Below, piece by piece: positions 57,481 to 64,000 of a stretch of 64,000 nt of DNA. The notes under the pieces are model-generated. The model was not told where the DNA came from, ran no database searches, and saw only the letters and a program-made list of their open reading frames with translations. Location of the stretch: assembly GCA_028284445.1 (NCBI GenBank), contig JANQRS010000067.1:1-64000 (forward strand), read 5' to 3'. The position numbers and the translations under genes were made by a program. Each line of letters opens with the position of its first letter. The stretch's first letter is position 1. This stretch comes from Calditrichia bacterium. Lineage in GTDB: Bacteria; Calditrichota; Calditrichia; RBG-13-44-9; J075.

Positions 57481-58527
57481 TTAGCTGCTACTCGAGTAAA
57501 CCTGAAAAATGCGGGTTTCCGGATAGTCCGGAATATCAAGATAGTGGCAGGCGTCGATCTTGTAATCGCTGCGATTGACCTTTATGATGCGCGCTCGGGA
57601 GGTGGCGTCACCTGCCCAGGTGGACTGCCCGACCCAAAAAGCGTCTTTGGTAACACCAAGTCCGCGCGTCCACATGGTCACCTTTTTGCCGGGACGATTC
57701 ATGAACTTCTCCCGGATCATCGTTTTGACAAAATCCTTCAGTCCCTCATATTGAACTTTTTCATCTTCCGAGCCACGAATCTTCTTGCGCACCGCGATTT
57801 TACCATCTGCGTCTATTCCGGCAATTGAGGCGTTGCCGGTTTCTGTTACCCAGAAAAGATCCTCAACCTGCAGCCCATCGTGCGGCCCGAACAGGCGATC
57901 TGAAACCAGCTCAATATCGCTGTTTTCGATGCGCTCTTTGGAAAGGAAAGTCTGGCGGGGGATTTTTACAACCCGGCCGTAAAGTTCCTGTCCGCGTCCG
58001 GTGATATAGATGTCGTCGCCAACGATCTCGATGTGATTTGCATGATACTCCATAAAGCCGCGTGTGTGCTTGCCAATCATCCGCCAGTCGAGGGATTTAT
58101 CAACTTCGGTGTAGTTTTCGTAGAGATTGGATTCCGACATCCAGCAAACGCAGCGTGGTTCGCCTGCATGACTATACAAAATAGCAGCATCGGGTAGGGA
58201 AGAGGTAACCCACATACCGTCATCGCTGATGCTGATACCGTGAAGATCCGACATCCATTTATGCGAAATTTCCCGCTCGACGGTAAATGTTACCGGGTCT
58301 ATCACCACAATTTTATTCCAGGTCGCGGTGTAGATTTTGTTCTTGTAGAGAAAAACGCCGCGCAAACCCGGTTTGATGCGGCCTTTCGATTTTCCGGGGA
58401 AGTCTACGGGCGTATCTACCCGGCAGGTTCTTAAAATGCTGCCGGATGTCTCATCCAGCTCTAACAATAATCCATAGGTCGTGGGCACATCATCGCGATA
58501 TGACTGGGTCGTCACATACAAACTCAT
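57481..58527 (-). CDS. Beta-propeller-like hypothetical protein
   Basis: 348 aa from ATG 58527 (GAGGAG 10 bp upstream). No signal peptide, so probably cytoplasmic. Repeated strand blocks such as LRGVFLYKNKIYTATWNKIV, MSDLHGISISDDGMWVTSSL, NHIEIVGDDIYITGRGQELY and LGVTKDAFWVGQSTWAG suggest a six- or seven-bladed propeller. No catalytic residues or family with known function can be named. It ends with RIFQVYSSSS. Confidence 0.7.
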   Translation of the reverse strand: MSLYVTTQSYRDDVPTTYGLLLELDETSGSILRTCRVDTPVDFPGKSKGRIKPGLRGVFLYKNKIYTATWNKIVVIDPVTFTVEREISHKWMSDLHGISISDDGMWVTSSLPDAAILYSHAGEPRCVCWMSESNLYENYTEVDKSLDWRMIGKHTRGFMEYHANHIEIVGDDIYITGRGQELYGRVVKIPRQTFLSKERIENSDIELVSDRLFGPHDGLQVEDLFWVTETGNASIAGIDADGKIAVRKKIRGSEDEKVQYEGLKDFVKTMIREKFMNRPGKKVTMWTRGLGVTKDAFWVGQSTWAGDATSRARIIKVNRSDYKIDACHYLDIPDYPETRIFQVYSSSS

Positions 58528-58733
58528 TGTGAAACAGCTCCTCAACAGCAATAGCCAGCGGGGTCAATTACAAATGAAACGACCACTATCATGATATGCC
58601 GAAAGTGGTCTCAACTGGGGCTAAAAGTATGCAGGATATTGGCGGCGTGCAAGGAGATATCGTGAATTTATTTGAGGGGATTAGGGGTGGGTTGGTTTTG
58701 AATCGTGTTGATCCTGTCAATCCTGTCTACGAT

Positions 58734-59774
58734 TTAAACACGTTGCGCAAACTGCCGTGCGGCGCCAACAAGAATTTGAGCAGAAATACCAAAATGCTTC
58801 ATCCGTTGATCCTTGGTGGAACCGTCGACGAAACGTTTGTAAAGCTGCTGTGAAATGACCGCCAGCTTCAGAAATGACAAGGACTCATACCAGGATAATG
58901 CAGAGAGATCGAAGCCTGAACGGTCACGGTATTGGTCAATCAACCACTGTTTGTCAGGAAAATCTCCCTTGACCAAAATTGGCAGTTTGTCGAAACCGGC
59001 AATCCGTTGATCCGGCCAATAGCTCAAGGTCATGCCCAAATCTGCCAGAGGATCACCGATTGTGGTCATATCCCAATCAAACAAGGCGCTGACCTCATCC
59101 GGATTTTCCGGCTGAAATTGGCAGTTGTCGAATTTGATGTCGTTATGCACAATCGAGACCGCCTGCGGAACGGGGATTGCCCCTTGCAGAATGGCCAGTG
59201 TTTCATCGACGGCGGGAACATCTTCGGTTTTGGAAAGATGCCAGCGCTTTCCCCATCCTGCCAATTGACGTTCCAGGAAGCCTTCCGGCTTGCCCAAATC
59301 CGACAGACCGGCAGCTGCCACATCAACCCTATGCAAATCTGCCTCAGCGCGAATCATCGCTTGGCTCAGTCGTTCTTCGACATTGTCAAAGCCAGCCAGG
59401 TCACGAGGGACGCCGGTGCGAACAACAATACCTTGCTTGCGCTCCATCAACACGAAATGGGCGCCGATGATTTCCGGATTGTCGCAGTAGAGAAAGGCGC
59501 GTGGCGCTTGTGGAAAATACGCATAGAGCCGGGAAAGCACATTGTATTCGCGCTTCATGTCATGAGCGCCGGGCGCGATCTTGCCGAATGGGGGTCGCCT
59601 CAATACGTATTCCGAATTACCAAAGGTAATCAGGTAGGTGAGATTGGCATGTCCGCCATGAAATTGTGCAACGGACATGTCGCCGTCCAGTTCCGGGAGT
59701 TCTTCGCGCAGATAGCTTTGCAGCTTCGCCCAATCGAGGGCTTCACCCGTGCGAATTTCGTCTGCGTGATCCAT
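58734..59774 (-). CDS. APH/choline-kinase-like phosphotransferase
   Basis: 346 aa from ATG 59774; the longer frame to 59957 would cross a terminator hairpin. Kinase-like fold with GGHANLTYLI (nucleotide loop), YVLRRPP (Lys/Arg anchor region), catalytic loop VHNDIKFDN and metal-binding ALFDWDMTTIGDPLADLG. These match the ACAD10-like/APH subfamily often found with acyl-CoA dehydrogenases, not aminoglycoside resistance enzymes in particular. Substrate unknown. Confidence 0.88.
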   Translation of the reverse strand: MDHADEIRTGEALDWAKLQSYLREELPELDGDMSVAQFHGGHANLTYLITFGNSEYVLRRPPFGKIAPGAHDMKREYNVLSRLYAYFPQAPRAFLYCDNPEIIGAHFVLMERKQGIVVRTGVPRDLAGFDNVEERLSQAMIRAEADLHRVDVAAAGLSDLGKPEGFLERQLAGWGKRWHLSKTEDVPAVDETLAILQGAIPVPQAVSIVHNDIKFDNCQFQPENPDEVSALFDWDMTTIGDPLADLGMTLSYWPDQRIAGFDKLPILVKGDFPDKQWLIDQYRDRSGFDLSALSWYESLSFLKLAVISQQLYKRFVDGSTKDQRMKHFGISAQILVGAARQFAQRV

Positions 59775-59910
59775 GCCCAATATTAGGAATTTTGCGCGAG
59801 AAGTGCAATGTAGGTGTGTTGGTTTTTCATTGCTATAATGTGAACGGAGAAGTTTAACGCAGACATCCCCCTCATTCCCCCTTCGAAGGGGATACAGGGA
59901 GATGTCTCTG

Positions 59911-59955
59911 AAAAACGCACAAATCCCTACCGCTGATGCGGAAGGGATTTGTGCC
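59911..59955 (-). terminator. Terminator after the AhpD-like gene
   Basis: On the minus strand GCACAAATCCCT-TCCGC and GCGGTAGGGATTTGTGC form a 16-bp stem with an ATCA loop, followed by GTTTTT. It separates the AhpD-like gene from the phosphotransferase gene. Confidence 0.9.
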
Positions 59956-59980
59956 ATTGAAAAATGTCAGAGACAACCAC

Positions 59981-60532
59981 TTACGCATTAACTGTGTCCA
60001 GCGGTTGCGCTTCCGGAAAATCGATCGGAATGCCGGTCAGGCGGCCAACGATATTGGTGAAGAATTTATCGGCAACCAGGGCTGTCAGATCGATCAGTGC
60101 TTTTTCATCATAGCCAAGCTCAAAGAAGGCTGACAACAATTCCGGATCAGCTTGTCCGCGATTCTCAGTGATCGAGATAGCCAAACGGCTCAACACGCGC
60201 AGTTTTTCATCTTCGATAGATCCATCGCGAAGAGCAATGGTTTCTTCTTCGCTGAATCCATTCATTTTGCCAAGCGTTGTGTGGGCAGCGACGCAGTATC
60301 CGCAGCCATTGGTTTCTGATACTGCCAGCGATACCGCTTCACGCTCTTTGGCATTGAAGCTACCGTTCGCCTGCGCGCCACTGAATGCCAGGTATGATGA
60401 GAGGGCATTCGACGAGTGACCGATCGTTGCGTACAAGTTCGGGACGGTGCCCAATTTCTTGTTCAGGTCATCAAAGATTTCTTGAGATTTGCTGTCTACT
60501 TGATCACGGGTTGGGACTTGAATCTTGCTCAT
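59981..60532 (-). CDS. AhpD / carboxymuconolactone-decarboxylase-family peroxidase-like protein
   Basis: 183 aa from ATG 60532 (AAGGAG 7 bp upstream). The CMD-type helical core has the redox motif CGYCVAAH (CXXC plus His) preceded by REAVSLAVSETNG, as in AhpD-like alkylhydroperoxidases and uncharacterised peroxidase-related proteins. It probably reduces peroxides with an unknown thiol partner. It lies next to, and in the same direction as, an AraC regulator, which may control it. Confidence 0.9.
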   Translation of the reverse strand: MSKIQVPTRDQVDSKSQEIFDDLNKKLGTVPNLYATIGHSSNALSSYLAFSGAQANGSFNAKEREAVSLAVSETNGCGYCVAAHTTLGKMNGFSEEETIALRDGSIEDEKLRVLSRLAISITENRGQADPELLSAFFELGYDEKALIDLTALVADKFFTNIVGRLTGIPIDFPEAQPLDTVNA

Positions 60533-60630
60533 TATTAGCTCCTTCATATTGGGTTCATGTTTAAATCGACGCTTACATGATAAGCAGTTCTTGCCTGCTT
60601 GCCCATAGACAGAAGGCGCTACCAGATGGA

Positions 60631-61515
60631 CTATTTTCCCTGCTCCAGATAATGAGCTCTAATATGTTCCGGGGAAACGCCGGTATATTTCTTAAACATG
60701 CGGCTAAAGTAGAAGGGATCTTCGTATCCCAGCTCCCAGGCGATTTCTTTGACAAGCTTGTCCGTCATATAGAGTTCGCGCTTGGCTTCAATAATGACCC
60801 TGTCCTGGATCAAGGTGGTGAGCGTGAGGTCAAATTGCTCCTTAACCAGCTTGCCGAGGGCTTTTGCAGAAATATTTAGCAAAGCGGCATAGTCAGCGGG
60901 GGATTTTTTGCTGCGGAACTGCGTTTCGATCAAATCTGTGAGTTCTTTTATCAATACATGGCGCTTTTCCGATGGTGCTTCCGGCATGGTGTCTGTTAAC
61001 TGTGTCTTCTTAATCCGCGTTGCGTGGATGAGGAAGACCTTTAGATAGGAGAGGAGCAGTTCGCGATTGAGATTATCATCTTCGGCGAGTTCAGTGCGCA
61101 GGTCGGTAAATGCCCGCTGAAGCTTGTCCTGATTCACTGTCTCGAGATCAATCATTGGCCGGTCGTAAATGTTGCTGAATAATACGCCGTTGCAGGAAAT
61201 TTCTTCCCGGTGCCGTTCAAGGCAATAGAAATCTCCCGAAAAGTGAATGCTGACACCTTTCAGGCCCTTTCCTTCGGTAAAAAGGAAGGGTTGATAAGGT
61301 GAAAAGAAGAGCAGCGCAGGCGCTTGAAAGGCGTGCTCGCGAAATTCATACTTGACCCGCCCGGCGCCTTCCTGTATCCAGAGGATGGAATAGTAGCGGC
61401 TGCGCTCGACCTTGCGAAAACACAGTTCGCCCAGAGGCTTGATTTTCAGGTCGAAGTTATTGTCCAGTTTTGCCGGTAAGATTAGGGCCTGTTCATCGTT
61501 CGAAAATATACTCAT
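60631..61515 (-). CDS. AraC-family transcriptional regulator
   Basis: About 294 aa from ATG 61515 (TTG 61524 is the other option). An N-terminal cupin-like sensor domain (SILWIQEGAGRVKYEF ... ALLFFSPYQPFLF) is followed by a two-HTH AraC DNA-binding domain: SPADYAALLNISAKALGKLV and VKEIAWELGYEDPFYFSRMF, then KKYTGVSPEHIRAHY. Upstream of the AhpD-like gene in the same direction with a 98-bp gap; likely activator of it. Confidence 0.93.
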   Translation of the reverse strand: MSIFSNDEQALILPAKLDNNFDLKIKPLGELCFRKVERSRYYSILWIQEGAGRVKYEFREHAFQAPALLFFSPYQPFLFTEGKGLKGVSIHFSGDFYCLERHREEISCNGVLFSNIYDRPMIDLETVNQDKLQRAFTDLRTELAEDDNLNRELLLSYLKVFLIHATRIKKTQLTDTMPEAPSEKRHVLIKELTDLIETQFRSKKSPADYAALLNISAKALGKLVKEQFDLTLTTLIQDRVIIEAKRELYMTDKLVKEIAWELGYEDPFYFSRMFKKYTGVSPEHIRAHYLEQGK

Positions 61516-61593
61516 GGCAATCAAGATTCCTGATTTAGCTCTCAGGAATTTTGATTCGGATTTCCGGGAAAGGATACAGAATTGCCGAAAAAA

Positions 61594-64000
61594 CTAGCGC
61601 GCCAGGATCATTTTTTCGCTTCGGATCAGGTTGTCGCTCTGCAAGCGATAGAAATATACCCCGCTGCTTGCTTTCTTGCCATTCTTACCGCGTCCATCCC
61701 AAAAGGCGGTATGCATGCCTGCAGCCTGAACCTGATTGACCAAAAGCCGCACCTGCTGCCCAAGAGCATTGTAGATGCCCAGGGTGACATGTCCCCGCTT
61801 CGGAATCTGATACATTATGGCGGTTTGCGGATTAAATGGATTCGGATAGTTCTGGTGCAAGGCAAAGGCGTCTGCTGTTACTTCAGGCACATGAATATTG
61901 GTCATGATGCCCTGCCCTTCTGTGGCGGTATAGAATTCATTGACGGCTAATCCTGTGGCAATCTCTACCTGGCCGCTCGGCCAGCGAATAATCAGCGAAT
62001 CGATTTGTGTGGCGTCATTTAGACCAAACGCTGCCTGAAAGCTGCTCTGACTGTGAAAAGCGGTCTGCGAGCTGATTTCGCGCATTTGCCGGGATGGACC
62101 GCCGTCAATATGCGCCTGCAACTCAATACGTGTGCCGATGGCCGAAGTGTTGGAGGTGGTACCGATGCAGCGTATGTTCACCCAATTATTGTCATTACCG
62201 ACATTTTGCAGCAGGACATTGTCGCGCACATCGTCTATCAGAAAGAGATCGAGGTCCCCATCACGGTCATAGTCTCCCATCACTGCCCCGCGCATGCCGG
62301 TCGTTCTCAAAAGCCCTAGTTCCACTTTTTCAAACTGGCCATGTCCGTTGTTGAAAAACAGGCTGGAAAATGAGTTGCCGCAAACCAGCAGATCCAGGTC
62401 GCCGTCGTTATCCATATCACCAAAACTATGCGAGAAAGTGGAAATCTCTTCCAGCACCACCGGGTCGTTTTTCACAGCGACAAAGAAACCGCTGCCGGTA
62501 TTTCGATACAGGCGATTGGGATCGCTGCCAAAACCGCCGGCAAACAAATCGAGATCGCCGTCATTGTCGATGTCGTTCCAACTGGCGCTTGTTGTGAAAA
62601 AGACGTCCGTTGCGACCACGCTGTTCAAGACCTTCTCAAAGGTCCAATCACCATTGTTTTTGTAGAGGCCGTTGTTCTCGGCTTGGGCAACCAGCAGGTC
62701 CTGAAAACCATCATTGTTATAATCACCCCAGGCAAGGCCGTATGAAAACGCCTGATCGGTAACAATGCTGCCGCTGGTGATGCGCACAAACGCGTTGTTA
62801 CCGTCGTTGCGATACATGGCGTTTGTGGCGAAGTCGGAGGCCTGGCTGATAAAGATGTCGAGATCGCCGTCGTTTTCGACATCGACCCAGCTGCCCATTC
62901 GCCAGGCACCGGGAGAACTGGTGAGGTCACTGCTTACAAAAATCCGCTCAAATTCAGTGCCGGTGCCGCGGTAGAGATAGTTCGCTTCTGAGCTGTTGAC
63001 AAGCAGGACATCATAAATGCCGTCGTTGTTGTAGTCGCCCCAGGCGCTGCTGCGCTGAAAACTGATGTCCGATGTCAGTGCGCCGGCGCTGGTTTCCTCG
63101 AAGGTGCCGTTGCCAAGGTTCTTGTAAAGAAGGTTCTGCCCGCCACCGTCACCGATGTAGAGGTCGAGCGTTTCATTGTTGTCATAATCAATCCAGTTGG
63201 CGCTATATGATGAACCATTTGGATTTCCGATGCCGGCAGTGAGTTCCTGACTCCAAAAACCACCGTCCTCACAACCGGAGTTTGAGAATAGAAACACTTC
63301 ATGGCTTGCCACAGTTGAGCGCTCGTCGGAAACATCCGCAGTCCAGCGGCAGTAGGTCTTGTCTGCGAAGGTTGCGGCGCTGAGCGTAATGGTGGTATCG
63401 CTTGTTGTGATCAACGTATCGCCGTTAACGCCGGTCAAAATCAGCTGATAAGTGAGCGGAGCGTTTTCCGGGTCGCTTGCAGCATGCCAGCGAAAGGTGA
63501 CATCACTGCTTCCATCTGCAATTGTGCCGGTGCCTGGTTCCAGGAGCCGGAAAGAGGATGGGGGTGTATTGAAGCCCTCGCCTTGAACGACCGTCAACTC
63601 CTGATTAACGTCCACATTATAGTATCTGTCCACAACCCCGCCGGGCCAACGTATGATCAAGGTATCGACCTTTATCGCTCCGGCCAGGCCAAAATGAACG
63701 CCAAGGTCCAGGTTTTGTGAACAAAAGCCATCACCGGCAGCGACCTCGCGAATTTGATGCAAGGTGCCGATATATACCTCCACCCGTGAGCTGATGCCGT
63801 GATAGTTGCCGCCCGTGCCGCGGGTTTCGACCTTCAGCCAATTGTTGCTGCCGCCGTCATTATACCAGAGCTGATTCCCGAGAAAATCCGGCAGAAAGAT
63901 GTCGATCCATCCGTCGTTATTCATGTCTGCAACCGCCACAGCCTGGGTCCGGATACCGGATAAACCGGCGACCGAAGCGATATCAGTAAAAGTGCCATTG
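61594..64000 (-). CDS. Partial FG-GAP/VCBS, ASPIC/UnbV protein with T9SS sorting domain
   Basis: The reading frame stays open to the right edge (NGTFTDIASVAGLSGIRTQA reads on into the window), so the start lies outside. Domains from the N-side: an FG-GAP unit, an ASPIC/UnbV domain (NWLKVETRGTGGNYHG ... IIRWPGGVVDRY), an Ig/Fn3-like domain (TFRWHAASDPENAPLTYQLI), several more FG-GAP units (WGDYNNDGIYDVLLVNSSEA, DVENDGDLDIFISQA, WNDIDNDGDLDLFAGG), a second ASPIC/UnbV (IIRWPSGQVEIATG) and the sorting domain (LHQNYPNPFNPQ ... GVYFYRLQSD). Paralogue of 14627-16531. Role unknown; probably surface-displayed. Confidence 0.88.
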   Translation of the reverse strand, partial: NGTFTDIASVAGLSGIRTQAVAVADMNNDGWIDIFLPDFLGNQLWYNDGGSNNWLKVETRGTGGNYHGISSRVEVYIGTLHQIREVAAGDGFCSQNLDLGVHFGLAGAIKVDTLIIRWPGGVVDRYYNVDVNQELTVVQGEGFNTPPSSFRLLEPGTGTIADGSSDVTFRWHAASDPENAPLTYQLILTGVNGDTLITTSDTTITLSAATFADKTYCRWTADVSDERSTVASHEVFLFSNSGCEDGGFWSQELTAGIGNPNGSSYSANWIDYDNNETLDLYIGDGGGQNLLYKNLGNGTFEETSAGALTSDISFQRSSAWGDYNNDGIYDVLLVNSSEANYLYRGTGTEFERIFVSSDLTSSPGAWRMGSWVDVENDGDLDIFISQASDFATNAMYRNDGNNAFVRITSGSIVTDQAFSYGLAWGDYNNDGFQDLLVAQAENNGLYKNNGDWTFEKVLNSVVATDVFFTTSASWNDIDNDGDLDLFAGGFGSDPNRLYRNTGSGFFVAVKNDPVVLEEISTFSHSFGDMDNDGDLDLLVCGNSFSSLFFNNGHGQFEKVELGLLRTTGMRGAVMGDYDRDGDLDLFLIDDVRDNVLLQNVGNDNNWVNIRCIGTTSNTSAIGTRIELQAHIDGGPSRQMREISSQTAFHSQSSFQAAFGLNDATQIDSLIIRWPSGQVEIATGLAVNEFYTATEGQGIMTNIHVPEVTADAFALHQNYPNPFNPQTAIMYQIPKRGHVTLGIYNALGQQVRLLVNQVQAAGMHTAFWDGRGKNGKKASSGVYFYRLQSDNLIRSEKMILAR

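Noticed and set aside
58734..59774. Aminoglycoside resistance gene
   Set aside because: The APH fold is present but the motifs fit the ACAD10-like phosphotransferases; nothing points to antibiotic modification.

Overview
The window looks like one contig from a Gram-negative, T9SS-carrying bacterium of the Calditrichota/KSB1/Ignavibacteria kind. The reasons: at least five secreted proteins end in the 'NYPNPFNP...GIYFYRL' type-A sorting domain, there are FG-GAP/ASPIC-UnbV secreted proteins, a large TonB receptor, many lipoproteins and many multihaem cytochromes. No rRNA or marker gene is present, so the taxonomy is inference.

1-22 kb is a plant-polysaccharide (mannan/uronate) locus: a DUF5060+GH5-like hydrolase, a GH2 beta-mannosidase, a secreted GH5-like hydrolase with CBM and sorting domain, a LacI regulator, a TonB receptor, a beta-helix protein, an FG-GAP/UnbV protein, a GH9 protein, a TIM-barrel lipoprotein, kduD and kduI. 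CG-centred palindromes of LacI type sit before the first hydrolase and between lacI and the TonB receptor, so the regulon can be partly read from the DNA.

22-38 kb is an accessory island beginning at tRNA-Thr(CGT). It holds a decayed prophage (Mu F-like, terminase-like, XkdF-like and DUF1064-like remnants with frameshifts and single in-frame stops), a truncated tyrosine recombinase, and intact cargo: a CHAP/NlpC-like lipoprotein, two membrane proteins, a PadR operon behind a duplicated promoter/operator, a Roco (LRR-Roc-COR) GTPase with nearly identical LRR DNA repeats, a pentapeptide-repeat membrane protein (plus a broken second copy of its 5' end), and a DUF2235 hydrolase.

38-43 kb carries a sorted PQQ-type sugar dehydrogenase-like protein, a class 3 lipase lipoprotein, a CPBP protease and a UDG-like protein. 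43-55 kb is the most interesting part: two divergent operons that together look like a complete extracellular electron transfer chain. The leftward operon encodes a sigma-54 activator, a 17-haem cytochrome c fused to a cytochrome b membrane domain (CbcL-like layout), a 7-haem NapC/NirT-type membrane cytochrome (ImcH-like layout) and a tetrahaem protein. The rightward operon encodes a 9-haem lipoprotein, an outer-membrane beta-barrel, an 11-haem periplasmic cytochrome and a second lipoprotein with about 9 haem sites including two CX4CH. The divergent intergenic region has a sigma-54 -24/-12 element and two 18-bp palindromes exactly 20 bp apart.

55-64 kb contains an esterase with a microsatellite-encoded (Gly-Ser)15 tail, a dihaem cytochrome, a beta-propeller-like protein, an APH-type phosphotransferase, an AhpD-like protein, an AraC regulator and a partial FG-GAP/UnbV sorted protein running off the right edge. 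Heptanucleotide tandem repeats recur in four intergenic places.
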